Part shown: positions 25,957 to 34,312 of the stretch, piece by piece
How positions within the stretch are numbered: the first letter of the stretch is position 1
How the letters are laid out: each line of letters begins with the position of its first letter
NCBI RefSeq assembly: GCF_000504305.1
Contig: NZ_KI632512.1
Span: 1,858,250-1,922,249, forward strand
Direction: 5' to 3'
DNA: 64,000 nucleotides
Origin: Nitratidesulfovibrio termitidis HI1
Lineage (GTDB): Bacteria > Desulfobacterota > Desulfovibrionia > Desulfovibrionales > Desulfovibrionaceae
Position numbers and translations under genes: made by a program
Notes under the pieces: model-generated
What the model was told of the DNA's origin: nothing
What the model saw: only the letters and a program-made list of their open reading frames with translations
Database searches by the model: none

Positions 25957-26517
25957 ATGAACGACCTTCGCACCCGTCTGGCCCGCCTGCTTGTGGAAAA
26001 ATCATACCGCGAGGGTGATTTCACCCTTACTTCGGGCCGGAAGAGCGACTACTACTTCGACTGCAAGCAGACAGCCCTGAACGCCGAAGGTTCGTGGCTC
26101 ATCGGTTCGCTGTTCAACGAACTGCTGCGCGACGTGCCGGTGGTGGGCGTGGGCGGCATGACCCTGGGCGCCGACCCGCTGATTTCCGCCACCACGGTCA
26201 TCTCGCACGAGCGGGGCCGCCCCCTGGCGGGCTTCATCGTGCGCAAGCAGCCCAAGGGACACGGCACCGACCAGTACGTGGAAGGCCTTGCCAATTTTGC
26301 CCCCGGAGATCCGGTTGCCATGCTGGAAGACGTTGTCACCACTGGCGGTTCCCTGTTAAAGGCTTGCGAACGGGTAGAGGCCGCCGGCCTGCGCATCGTG
26401 GCGGTATGCACCGTACTGGACCGCGAGGAAGGCGGCAGGCAGGCCATCAAGGATGCCGGGTACGACCTGATTTCGATCTTTACCCGCAAGGAACTGGTGG
26501 ACGCCGCGCGTTCCTAG
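25957..26517 (+). CDS. pyrE: Orotate phosphoribosyltransferase
   Basis: Transfers phosphoribose from PRPP to orotate to form OMP in pyrimidine synthesis. The 186-residue protein carries the PRPP-binding motif MLEDVVTTGGS, the FTLTSGRKSDYYFDCK N-terminus and the RKQPKGHGT flexible-loop region. The upstream part of the open frame (27 residues) has no ribosome site; CAAGG lies before the chosen ATG. Just upstream, 25793-25825 holds a short tandem repeat of GGACGCTCACC that appears to be noncoding. It probably acts as a homodimer in the cytoplasm. Confidence 0.96.
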   Translation: MNDLRTRLARLLVEKSYREGDFTLTSGRKSDYYFDCKQTALNAEGSWLIGSLFNELLRDVPVVGVGGMTLGADPLISATTVISHERGRPLAGFIVRKQPKGHGTDQYVEGLANFAPGDPVAMLEDVVTTGGSLLKACERVEAAGLRIVAVCTVLDREEGGRQAIKDAGYDLISIFTRKELVDAARS

Positions 26518-26739
26518 GCGGTTCCCCGGCCCTGGCAATCCGGCCAGTCCGCTCAATCCGGCTAGTCCGCGCAACGGGACCAATCCGGTACGAGCCAGCT
26601 GTACCGGCTGCCGCGGCACAAGGCCCAGGCGGCCAGCCCCCACCGGCGCATGCCGGTCACATGATGGGGAACAGGCTCCATATCCGCAGTTTCGGCGGAT
26701 CACCGTATCCCTGCGGGGGTACACAGCCCGCGCACCGAG

Positions 26740-28038
26740 ATGCATCGAAGCACCACCCGCGCCCTTCACCGCCTGCTGCCTGCCGCTGCCCTGCTGCTTT
26801 CCCTTTTCTGTCCCCTTTCCGCCGCCGCCGACGGATGGCATGTGCGCATCCCGGACGACGCGGGCACGCCCCGCCGCCTGGTGGCCGTGGACAAGGAAGA
26901 CCAGAAGCTGCACATCTACGAACGCCACAGCCCGCTCAAGCTGGCCGCCAGTTATGTCTGCACCACCGGGCAGGCCACGGGCGACAAGCAGACCGCGGGC
27001 GACCTGAAGACCCCAGAGGGCATCTACTTCGTGGTGGGCAAGCTGTCCGCCGGGCTGGACATGGAAATGTACGGCGGCATCGCCTACACCCTGAACTACC
27101 CCAACCCCGTGGACAAGCTGCGCCGCAAGACCGGTTCCGGCATCTGGATCCACAGCAAGGGGCACGACATCGTCCCGCGCGAGACCAAGGGCTGCATAGC
27201 CCTGAACCGGGCCGACATCGACAAGGCGGGCAAGCTGTTCGTGCCCGGCACTCCCGTGGCCGTGGCCGGCGACGTGGGCACCGATGCGTCCCCCCCCAAG
27301 GAAGACAAGGCCACCGCGCGCAAGCTGGAAGACAAGGTCAAGGGCTGGGCAAAGGCGTGGGGCTCCCGCTCGCCCGCCATGTTCGACTATTACGATGCCG
27401 ATGCCTACACCGCCGCGCAGGACGAATCGTTTGCCGCGTTCCGCAACCAGAAGGAGCGCCTGTTCAAGCAACTGGCGTGGATACAGACTTCCATCTCCGA
27501 CGTGCAGGTGATGCAGGGCCCCGGCTACTGGGTGACCTGGTTCAACCAGTACTACCGCGCCCCCAACATGACCACCGAGGGCATCCGCCGCCTGTACTGG
27601 CAGTCCGACAAGAAGGGTGAATACCGCATCGTGGGCATGGAATGGGTGCCCGCCGACGTGGGCATGGAAGCCAACTACCTCGAAACGGTATCGCCCCAGG
27701 TTACCGCCTTTGTCGAAAAATGGCGCAAGGCATGGGAACGCGGCGACGTGAAGAACTACATCGCCTGCTACGCGGGTGACGCCGAACAGGCCCCGCGCAA
27801 GGGCGCCGCGTCCATCCGCCAGCAGAAGCAGGAACTGTGGCGCAAGGCCAAGCCCGCCAAGGTCCAGTTGAAGGGCCTGCGCATAGAGGCCGTGGCTGGA
27901 GGCGTACGCGCCGACATGACCCAGGACTACCGTGACGCCACCGGCTATTCCGACCGGGGCGTGAAGACCCTGCTGCTGCGCCAGGTCGGACAGGGCTGGG
28001 AAATCGTCAAGGAAGAGTGGAGCCCCGCCGCCCGATGA
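26740..28038 (+). CDS. L,D-transpeptidase (YkuD) with NTF2-like C-terminal region
   Basis: A 432-residue exported protein. A signal peptide (about residues 1-29, LLPAAALLLSLFCPLSAAA) precedes a YkuD domain with catalytic H138 (GIWIHSKG) and C152 (ETKGCIALN); the usual SHGC is TKGC here, as in the ErfK/YafK branch. Such enzymes form 3-3 peptidoglycan cross-links or attach proteins to the wall. The C-terminal half contains two similar regions with W-x-x-A-W and YY/CY patterns (about 205-300 and 325-430) that look like NTF2/SnoaL-type folds. The stop overlaps the next start (ATGA), so the two are translationally coupled. Confidence 0.88.
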   Translation: MHRSTTRALHRLLPAAALLLSLFCPLSAAADGWHVRIPDDAGTPRRLVAVDKEDQKLHIYERHSPLKLAASYVCTTGQATGDKQTAGDLKTPEGIYFVVGKLSAGLDMEMYGGIAYTLNYPNPVDKLRRKTGSGIWIHSKGHDIVPRETKGCIALNRADIDKAGKLFVPGTPVAVAGDVGTDASPPKEDKATARKLEDKVKGWAKAWGSRSPAMFDYYDADAYTAAQDESFAAFRNQKERLFKQLAWIQTSISDVQVMQGPGYWVTWFNQYYRAPNMTTEGIRRLYWQSDKKGEYRIVGMEWVPADVGMEANYLETVSPQVTAFVEKWRKAWERGDVKNYIACYAGDAEQAPRKGAASIRQQKQELWRKAKPAKVQLKGLRIEAVAGGVRADMTQDYRDATGYSDRGVKTLLLRQVGQGWEIVKEEWSPAAR

Positions 28039-28889
28039 TGACCGACGATAAATACAGCCTGCTGCTCATGCGCGACGACTGCCGCGTGCGTCGCCTGCGC
28101 GTGAGCCCCCTGGCCCTGCGGCTGCTCACCATTTCGCTGGTGCTGCTGCCGCTGCTGGCCTCTTTCGGGGTGTGGGCCGGTTTCTCGTTCTGGCAGGCCA
28201 ACCGGGCGCTGGTGAACCAGAACCAGTCCCTGGACCGCGAGTTGAAGGAAGCGCGGGTGGAACTGGAGCGGCTTTCCAATCTGGAATCGCTGCTGCGCAA
28301 CAGCGACCCCGAGGAACTGCGCGCCCTGCTGGGCAGCGCGGCCCTGGCCTCGCCCCCGGCCCCGGCTCCCGCAAGCCCGTCTGACGCCAACGGGGCGGGC
28401 GACGGAGTGGTGGCGGGGACTGGCCAGACCGCCAGTCAGCCTTCCGCCGAAGCCACGGATGCCAACGGAACCGACGCGCGCGTGCCCGACGCGGCCAGCC
28501 AGGCCGTGGCCGCCGCCGTGGCCGACTCCCCCGGCGAGGCGCGCGAGGCCCTGAGCACCGGCGAGGCCCGCGTGGACAACGTGACCGTGCGCCATGGCTC
28601 GGGCAAGCGACTGCGCATCAGCTTCGACCTGATCAACCCCGACCCCAAGAAGCAACTGACCGGGCAGGCGGTACTGTCCGTGCAGACCACTGACGGACGC
28701 ATCCTGCCCCTGAAGGTAGACCCGGACACCATCCGTTTCCAGATATCCCGCTTCAAGAAGATGGTGACGTCCGCGCCGCTGCCCGAAGGCGTGGCCCCCG
28801 CCGATGTACAGACCCTGGTGGTGGAACTGGAAGCCGAAAGCCGGATCATCTACCGCGAGCAGTTCCCCGTGCCCGCACCGGAGAAGTAG
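28035..28889 (+). CDS. Single-pass membrane protein with coiled coil
   Basis: A 284-residue protein that I cannot assign by name. A transmembrane helix lies at about residues 26-55 (LLTISLVLLPLLASFGVWAGF), followed by a coiled coil (about 60-95, rich in Glu and Leu), a low-complexity Ala/Pro/Asp linker, and a beta-rich C-terminal domain (VDNVTVRHGSGKRLRISFDL ... LVVELEAESRIIYREQFPV). The layout resembles cell-envelope assembly proteins. The start ATG overlaps the L,D-transpeptidase stop by four bases, so a shared role in wall building is plausible. A second in-frame ATG directly follows, and either could be used. Confidence 0.75.
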   Translation: MMTDDKYSLLLMRDDCRVRRLRVSPLALRLLTISLVLLPLLASFGVWAGFSFWQANRALVNQNQSLDRELKEARVELERLSNLESLLRNSDPEELRALLGSAALASPPAPAPASPSDANGAGDGVVAGTGQTASQPSAEATDANGTDARVPDAASQAVAAAVADSPGEAREALSTGEARVDNVTVRHGSGKRLRISFDLINPDPKKQLTGQAVLSVQTTDGRILPLKVDPDTIRFQISRFKKMVTSAPLPEGVAPADVQTLVVELEAESRIIYREQFPVPAPEK

Positions 28890-29180
28890 GCCGCAGCCCC
28901 AGTGCTTTGCGCCGTGTGCCCGGTACGGACGCGTCAGCCGCAGCCACCTCCCTTTCCGCGCACCTCCGTTCCTGTGGGCCGCCCCGTTGGCGGCCATTCA
29001 CATTTTCGGGCAGCCTGCGCCGCCTGCTCCCCTGCCAGCCACGCATCTTCCGTTGCATCTCCGCCGCGTCTTCCGCGGTCTTCCGTACCCACTGCCCCAT
29101 TCATGACCGTATGCTCACCGCGCGCAACGTTGCAGCGCGTTGAAGCCACGCGCTCTGCCTCACCCCGCGCCGGACGCAAA
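28890..29180. other. Spacer without a gene
   Basis: About 290 bases of proline/arginine-type out-of-frame open reading on both strands, with no ribosome sites or protein features. I see nothing else here. Confidence 0.4.
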
Positions 29181-29212
29181 ACCGCCCGACATGCGTGAGG
29201 CATGCCGGGCGG
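29181..29212 (-). terminator. Terminator of the small coiled-coil gene (minus strand)
   Basis: On the minus strand ACCGCCCGGCATGCC pairs with GCATGTCGGGCGGT around a TCAC loop and is followed by TTTTGCG. It lies 40 bases after the stop of the minus-strand gene at 29253. Confidence 0.8.
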
Positions 29213-29252
29213 TCAGTTCTTCATTCCATGCGCCCATGATGGTCCGTGCGGA

Positions 29253-29594
29253 TCATTCCCGCAGGGGGGCATCCCCGCCGTCCGGTCCCACAAGGGGCTG
29301 CCGGGCGTCCGGCTCTGCGTCGCGGTCGCGGGTTCCCGGTCCGGCATGCCCGTTGCCGTTGCGCCCCTCGGCGGGACGCACCGTGTCCAGCACCTCGCGC
29401 ACCGTATCCAGGGCCTGGCCGCGCTCCTGCGCCAGGCGTTGCCACTTCTTCTTTTCCTTCTTCAGCGCGTCCACGGTCTGCAACAGGTCGCGCACGGTGT
29501 GCGCCGGATAGCCCGGCGTGGCGTGCGCGCCCCGACGCAGTTCCTCGTCGTTGCGCTGGCGGATGGCTTCAAGCTGGGTGGCGTTCAGGATCAC
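29253..29594 (-). CDS. Small coiled-coil protein, unknown function
   Basis: A 113-residue protein starting at GTG (MILNATQLEAIRQRNDEEL). Residues about 35-70 are strongly helical and charged (TVDALKKEKKKWQRLAQERG), probably a coiled coil; the C-terminal third is Gly/Asp/Arg-rich and likely disordered. The N-terminal pattern resembles small accessory proteins of phages. No clear Shine-Dalgarno is seen before the GTG, which lowers confidence in the exact start. A good terminator downstream and a cluster of inverted repeats upstream (29647-29683) support it as an independently controlled gene. Confidence 0.6.
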   Translation of the reverse strand: MILNATQLEAIRQRNDEELRRGAHATPGYPAHTVRDLLQTVDALKKEKKKWQRLAQERGQALDTVREVLDTVRPAEGRNGNGHAGPGTRDRDAEPDARQPLVGPDGGDAPLRE

Positions 29595-29646
29595 GGGGTC
29601 AGGGGTGGAACCGTGGGCGGTTCCGGGTTCGGGTCAGGACATGGTC

Positions 29647-29683
29647 GGACATAGTTGTCCATGACTGTACATGACTGGTCATG
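29647..29683 (-). promoter_or_regulatory. Cluster of palindromic operator-like sites
   Basis: GGACA-TAGT-TGTCC (29647-29660) is a perfect inverted repeat. It runs into CATGAC at 29660 and 29670, with GTCATG at 29678, so CATGAC-TG-GTCATG forms a second palindrome. The sites lie 55-90 bases upstream of the small coiled-coil gene and look like a tandem repressor-binding region. The binding protein is unknown. Confidence 0.45.
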
Positions 29684-29685
29684 TT

Positions 29686-29721
29686 GCCGCGCGGCTCCAT
29701 ACTAAGGGAACACCGCGCGGC
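29686..29721 (-). terminator. Possible hairpin end of the nrdD transcript
   Basis: GCCGCGCGG (29686-29694) pairs perfectly with CCGCGCGGC (29713-29721) over an 18-base loop, 15 bases past the nrdD stop on the minus strand. There is no T-run, so termination is uncertain. Confidence 0.35.
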
Positions 29722-29736
29722 GCCGGTCATTTCATG

Positions 29737-31851
29737 CTAGTCGGCTACGGCAGGCTCCGGCAGCTTCGTATCCACTTCGGTCGCGGGCGCGCCGCAATCG
29801 CAGAACGAGCCCATGCCGTATTCCACGCGTTCCTTGTATTCCTGCTGCTTGCCGAGGTTCCAGCGGCTGACCGGGCGGTAGTAGCCCACCACACGGGTGT
29901 ACACTTCCGCCTCTTCGCCGCATTCGGGGCAGTTCATGTGCTCGCCGCGCAGGTAGCCGTGGGTCTGGCACACCGAGAAGGTGGGGGTGACCGAGATGTA
30001 CGGGATGCGCGTCTTCTGCATGGCCTTCAGCAGGTAGTTCTTCACCGAGGCCTCGTCGGGCGCTGCCTCGCCGAGGAAGGAGTGGAACACCGTGCCGCCG
30101 TTGTACAGGGTCTGCAACTCGTTCTGGTGCTCCAGCGCGGCGAACACGTCTTCGGTGAAGCCCACGGGCAGCAGGGTGGAGTTGGTGTAGTACGGCGTCT
30201 CGCCGCCGGAGGTCGCAATGTCTTCGTACAGGGCGCGGTCGATGCGCGCAAGGCGGTAGCAGGTGCCTTCGCCGGGCGTGGCTTCAAGGTTGTACATGTG
30301 CCCGGTTTCTTCCTGGAAACGCACGGTCAGTTCGCGCAGGTGGTGCAGCACGCGCTTCATCAGGCGCAGCCCGGCCTCGGTCTCGATGCCCTTGCCCAGA
30401 AGGTTCAGGCAGGCCTCGTGCCCGCCGATGAGCCCGATGGTGGAGAAGTGGCCCGCGTAGCCATTCTTGAGGTAGCGGCGCGAGAACGGGAACATGCCCG
30501 CGTCCAGCATCTGGGTGCACAGCTTGCGCTTGTATTCCAGGGCGTCGCGGGCCATTTCCGCGTACTCGGTGATCATGTCCAGGAAGTCTTCCTCGCCCTG
30601 GGCCAGGTACGCGAACTTGGGCAGGTTCAGGGTGACCACGCCGATGGAACCGGTCAGGTCGCCCGAGCCGAACAGGCCGCCGGTGCGCTTGCGGATTTCG
30701 CGCAGGTCCATCTGCAGGCGGCAGCACATGGAGCGCACGTCCTCGGGGTTGAGGTCCGAGTTGATGAAATTCTGGAAATAGGGCGCGCCGTACTTGGCCG
30801 TCATGCGCAGCAGCATCTTGCCGGTGTCGGTGTCCCACGGAAAGTCGGGGGTGACGTTGTAGGTGGGGATGGGGAAGGAGAAGATGCGCCCGTCGGCGTC
30901 GCCTTCCAGCATCACCTCTATGAACGCCCGGTTGAACATGTCCATCTCTGCGGCATAGTCGCCGTAGGTGGAATCCTGGAACTCACCGCCGATGATCACC
31001 GGCTCATTGGCGATGTGCCTGGGCGGGGCCATGTCCAGGGTAAAGTTGGTGAACGGGCTCTGCCCGCCCCAGCGCGAGGTGGTGTTCAGGTTGTACACCA
31101 GCTTCTGCACGCCCTGCTTGACCTCGTCGTAGGTCAGCTTGTCGTGGCGGATGAACGGGGCAAGGTAGGTATCGATGTTGTTGAACGCCTGCGCGCCCGC
31201 CCATTCGTTTTGCAGCGTGCCGAGAAAGTTGACGATCTGCCCGCAGGCCGCGTCGAAGTGACGCGCCGGGGACGCGCAGCAGCGGCCCTTCAGGTTGAAG
31301 CCTTCCAGCAACAGGTCGCGCAGGCTCCAACCCGCGCAGTACCCGGCCAGGCCAAAGGACAGGTCGTGGATGTGGAAATAGCCGTGGGTGTGGGCCAGGC
31401 GGATTTCCTCGGGGTACTTTTCCAGCACGTAGCGTGCCTGAACCGAACCCGCCATGTGCAGGATGAGCCCCTGGAACGAATGCCCCATGTTGGAGTTTTC
31501 GTTGACGCGCCAGTCGGACCGGTCGAGGTAGCTTTCAATCATCCGGGCCACGTCAAGGTAGGCCTCGTTCTGGCTGCGCATTTCGCGGCGCTTTTCGCGG
31601 TAGATGATGTACCGCTCGGCCACGGCGTACAGGCGGGCTTCCATCAGCACGCGCTGCACAAGGTCCTGCACCTGCTCCTGCTCGGGCATGTCCACGCCGT
31701 CGAGCTTGGCTTCCACCCGCTGCGCCAGACGTTTGCCCAGCAGGGGATCCTTGATGCCGCTGGCCTTCAGGGCCTTGTTGATGGCGTGTCCCACCCGGTC
31801 CACGGACCAGGTTTCCACGCGGCCGTCGCGCTTGCGAATATGTTGGGGCAT
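29737..31851 (-). CDS. nrdD: Anaerobic (class III) ribonucleoside-triphosphate reductase
   Basis: Reduces ribonucleotides to deoxyribonucleotides without oxygen using a glycyl radical. The 704-residue protein starts with an ATP-cone (HIRKRDGRVETWSVDRV), which senses ATP/dATP. Active-site region NNIDTYLAPFIRHDKLTY and the family motif SRWGGQSPFTNFTLD follow. The C-terminus has the metal-binding CQTHGYLRGEHMNCPECG and the radical site RVVGYYRPV with glycine 656. The start is supported by GGGAG. The activating enzyme gene nrdG is not adjacent in this window. A cobalamin riboswitch lies in the leader, so expression should fall when B12 is plentiful and a B12-dependent class II enzyme, if encoded elsewhere, can work. 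Confidence 0.96.
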   Translation of the reverse strand: MPQHIRKRDGRVETWSVDRVGHAINKALKASGIKDPLLGKRLAQRVEAKLDGVDMPEQEQVQDLVQRVLMEARLYAVAERYIIYREKRREMRSQNEAYLDVARMIESYLDRSDWRVNENSNMGHSFQGLILHMAGSVQARYVLEKYPEEIRLAHTHGYFHIHDLSFGLAGYCAGWSLRDLLLEGFNLKGRCCASPARHFDAACGQIVNFLGTLQNEWAGAQAFNNIDTYLAPFIRHDKLTYDEVKQGVQKLVYNLNTTSRWGGQSPFTNFTLDMAPPRHIANEPVIIGGEFQDSTYGDYAAEMDMFNRAFIEVMLEGDADGRIFSFPIPTYNVTPDFPWDTDTGKMLLRMTAKYGAPYFQNFINSDLNPEDVRSMCCRLQMDLREIRKRTGGLFGSGDLTGSIGVVTLNLPKFAYLAQGEEDFLDMITEYAEMARDALEYKRKLCTQMLDAGMFPFSRRYLKNGYAGHFSTIGLIGGHEACLNLLGKGIETEAGLRLMKRVLHHLRELTVRFQEETGHMYNLEATPGEGTCYRLARIDRALYEDIATSGGETPYYTNSTLLPVGFTEDVFAALEHQNELQTLYNGGTVFHSFLGEAAPDEASVKNYLLKAMQKTRIPYISVTPTFSVCQTHGYLRGEHMNCPECGEEAEVYTRVVGYYRPVSRWNLGKQQEYKERVEYGMGSFCDCGAPATEVDTKLPEPAVAD

Positions 31852-32029
31852 GGGCAATGGCTCCCGGACGGCGGGCCGACGGAATTCCGCGCGCCAAAGG
31901 CGCACGGCGGCGGGCCGCCCGTGGTAGGGCGCGTCGCGGGGATACGTCGGTAACGTCCCCCGGCGCGCGGCGTGTTCCGTGAATCTTCTTGAGTCCGTTG
32001 CGGGCATCCGCGTGCCCGTGGCGGCAAGA

Positions 32030-32232
32030 AGCGCTCCGGCCAGGTCTTCTGGCTTTCCCCCGTCCGACCCGCCTTCCCGGCGCGGGCGGAACCCGGCGCC
32101 AGTGGCGCTGCGGCGGCGGGATGAAGGGGAGGCTTCATGCCCGGGCCGGGGCGGACGTTGCGCGCCATGCGCGCGGGGATCACAGCGGCGGGACCGCTCC
32201 GGTGTCGCACCGGATTCCCTTTGCCGGAGATC
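32030..32232 (-). ncRNA. Cobalamin riboswitch in the nrdD leader
   Basis: On the minus strand the core GGGAATCCGGTGCGAC (revcomp of 32204-32219) is followed by ACCGG, GCGGTCCCGCCGCTGT and GATCCC, and about 150 bases later by the B12 box AGCCAGAAGACCTGGCC (32037-32054). Order, spacing and sequence fit the canonical adenosylcobalamin aptamer. About 185 bases separate the B12 box from the nrdD start and would hold the expression platform; I cannot tell terminator from ribosome-site control by eye. Confidence 0.92.
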
Positions 32233-32302
32233 CTAGGAAATCTTCGTGGCTGTTTTTCGTGGGGGCGGCGTGGCCGTGCGGCACACGTCGCCAATGCCCC
32301 AG

Positions 32303-32331
32303 CATGTAGCAAAACGGGGGGGCGGGTTCAA
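32303..32331 (-). promoter_or_regulatory. Probable nrdD promoter (minus strand)
   Basis: TTGAAC (32326-32331), 17-base spacer, TACATG (32303-32308), ending about 70 bases before the riboswitch core. The rest of 31852-32598 outside promoter and riboswitch holds only a short direct repeat of TGGCCTGTCCC near 32450-32480. Confidence 0.5.
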
Positions 32332-32531
32332 CAGTCAAACTCGCTGCCAGGCCCCCCGAATGGCACAGCCGCAGCCCGCAGGCCTTGCCGCCCTAGGCGG
32401 AAAAAAAGCGGCCAGCCTGACCAGCCGCCCTGCCCGACCCCACCCCACCTGGCCTGTCCCTGGCCTGTCCCTGGCCTGCCTGTCGAAAAGTGCGCCCGCG
32501 CACGAAACGGTGACCAGTGCAAGATTCACCC

Positions 32532-32558
32532 TAAAGCCTGCCCAAAACCCGCCGATAA
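32532..32558 (+). promoter_or_regulatory. Sigma-28 (FliA) promoter
   Basis: TAAA (32532-32535), exactly 15 bases, GCCGATAA (32551-32558): a perfect match to the enterobacterial flagellar class 3 consensus. It lies 41 bases before the flagellin-like start, so the gene should be switched on late in flagellar assembly. Confidence 0.9.
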
Positions 32559-32598
32559 GCGACATGAGGCGTAGTGCATCGCGCGCCGGGGAGCGGTC

Positions 32599-33426
32599 GT
32601 GGCCGACAAGTCGCTGAACACCATGCTGGTGGAATATTCGCTGCAACTCATGCAGCAGGGCATGCTGACCAATTCGCTGTTCATGGGCGGGTCCGTCGGC
32701 AAGTCGCTGCGCGACATGCTGCTGACCGAAAGCCAGACCCGCAAGGTCACGGACCCCACCGCCGCCGCGCTCAGCGGACGCCTGCGGGCCGACGCAGGCA
32801 TGCTGCGCCAGGCGTCCAGCAACGTGTCCGAGGCCAAATCCATCATGGACCTGGCCAACACGGGCGTGACCACGCTGAATGCCGCCCTTACCCGCATGAA
32901 GGAACTGGCCACCGGCGTTTCCAACGGCACCATGACCTACGCATCGGTGCAGGCAGAGTACAATTCGCTGGCCTCGCAGATCACCCAGACCGTGGCCTCC
33001 ACCTCGTACAACGGCATCGCCCTGCTGGACGGTTCGGCCTGGAGCAGCGACGACCGGGTCACCGTGTCCGGCGGTTCCGGCGCCATCGAAATCCAGTCCG
33101 GCACCGGCAGCTTCAACCTGGCCCTGACCGACCTGTCCTCCTACAAGAACGCCTTCACCAGCACCCAGATCGACACCGTGGGCAAGGCCACCACCATGGT
33201 CACCACCCTGAGCGGGTACATCACCACCCTGAGCACCATATCGTCCAATTATGCGGGGCGTTCCACGCTGCTGGACAGCCAGGCGTCATCGCTGGCCTCG
33301 CAGGCGGACATCATGGACACCGCCGCCGCCACGCGTGCCAAATCCAACGAAAGCCGTTCGCTGGAAGAACTGGTGCTGGACCTGCTGCTGCGCGAAACCG
33401 GGACCATCACCGACGAAGAGGCCTGA
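32599..33426 (+). CDS. Flagellin-like protein
   Basis: A 275-residue protein starting at GTG after GGGGAGCG. The N-terminus (TMLVEYSLQLMQ ... ASSNVSEAKSIMDLANTGVTTLNAALTRMKELA) and the C-terminus (SLASQADIMDTAAATRAK) are amphipathic and coiled-coil-like, as in flagellins, and the middle (about 125-195) is a short Ser/Gly/Thr-rich beta region (YNGIALLDGS). Key flagellin contacts such as the canonical N-terminal NT-x-LSA motif are poorly matched, so it may be a minor filament, cap-adjacent or junction protein rather than major flagellin. No other flagellar gene is adjacent, yet it has a perfect sigma-28 promoter. Confidence 0.8.
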   Translation: MADKSLNTMLVEYSLQLMQQGMLTNSLFMGGSVGKSLRDMLLTESQTRKVTDPTAAALSGRLRADAGMLRQASSNVSEAKSIMDLANTGVTTLNAALTRMKELATGVSNGTMTYASVQAEYNSLASQITQTVASTSYNGIALLDGSAWSSDDRVTVSGGSGAIEIQSGTGSFNLALTDLSSYKNAFTSTQIDTVGKATTMVTTLSGYITTLSTISSNYAGRSTLLDSQASSLASQADIMDTAAATRAKSNESRSLEELVLDLLLRETGTITDEEA

Positions 33427-33862
33427 GGGCGATCCGCCGCCCCGCCCGCCACGCCATCCGGCCTCCGTACGGACAATACGCGGCCGTACGGCTCCACGGT
33501 GCGTTCTTCCTCACAACCGCCTCTTCTTCGCGGAGGCAGCACTCACCCCGGAAACACGGCCCGTTCGGCGCCGCCCCTGCCGTGCGCGCCACCCATCGCA
33601 AACTTCCTTGATATTCCAGACAACTCCGCCGTTGTCCGTTGCTGCCCCGCTACGGGATGTTACGAAATGTAACTTGTGGCCCGCCAGCGTTGACTTCGTG
33701 CGGGTTCGGCGCGATATGCGCCTCGACGTGCCGGTGTGCCCGGCACGTGCGTACCCGTTGTTCCTTCCGGACACTGCCGCAAGCACGCGGGAACGCCAGT
33801 TCACAGACTCCGGCCCCCGCACCCGCGGAGCCAACCCTCGGTTTTCATGAAGGAGAACCGCC
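33427..33862. other. Spacer with small inverted repeats
   Basis: No gene seen. GACAAC-TCCGCC-GTTGTC and GTTAC-GAAAT-GTAAC are two small inverted repeats (about 33620-33675). A weak promoter (TTGACT at 33690, 17 bases, GATATG at 33713) could serve the exported hendecad protein that follows. Confidence 0.4.
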
Positions 33863-34312
33863 ATGTTGCAAAAAACGACCTCCCTGTTCGCCTCGCTTGT
33901 GCTTGCCGCCGCCGTTGCCCTGCCCGCTCTGTCCGCTCTGCCCGCTCTGGCAGACGACGCCGCGCCCGCCGATGGCCGCCCCGACCTGCGCAAGGAGCGC
34001 AGGGACGACCGGCAGGACCATAGGCAGGACCACCGCCAGGACGGTATGGAACGCAGGGATGACCGGCGCGAAGAGAACATGAAGCACCGCGATGACCGCC
34101 GCGAAGAGCGCATGGAACGCAAGGATGAACGGCGTGAAGAGCGTATGGAACATCGCGGCGACCGTCGTGAACGTCACGATCAGAACATGGAACGCCGCGA
34201 GGGCCGCAAGGATGATCGTCGCGACCATCGTGAAGACCGGCGCGACCAGCACGGGGACCGCAAGGACGACCGCAACAACGACCGTCCCGTACCGCCCGCT
34301 CCCGCCCAATAG
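33863..34312 (+). CDS. Exported charged protein with 11-residue repeats
   Basis: A 149-residue protein with a clear signal peptide (cleavage likely after SALPALA, about residue 30). The mature part is almost entirely Arg, Asp, Glu, Lys and His. Four to five units of 11 residues, of the form M-x-x-R-D-D-R-R-E-E-R, run from residue 62 to about 119. Such hendecads form long straight helices or right-handed coiled coils, and opposite charges spaced along the helix fit a single stable alpha helix. The function is unknown; a periplasmic spacer or metal/acid-stress protein is possible. AAGGAGAACCGCC precedes the ATG, which supports translation. Confidence 0.7.
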   Translation: MLQKTTSLFASLVLAAAVALPALSALPALADDAAPADGRPDLRKERRDDRQDHRQDHRQDGMERRDDRREENMKHRDDRREERMERKDERREERMEHRGDRRERHDQNMERREGRKDDRRDHREDRRDQHGDRKDDRNNDRPVPPAPAQ

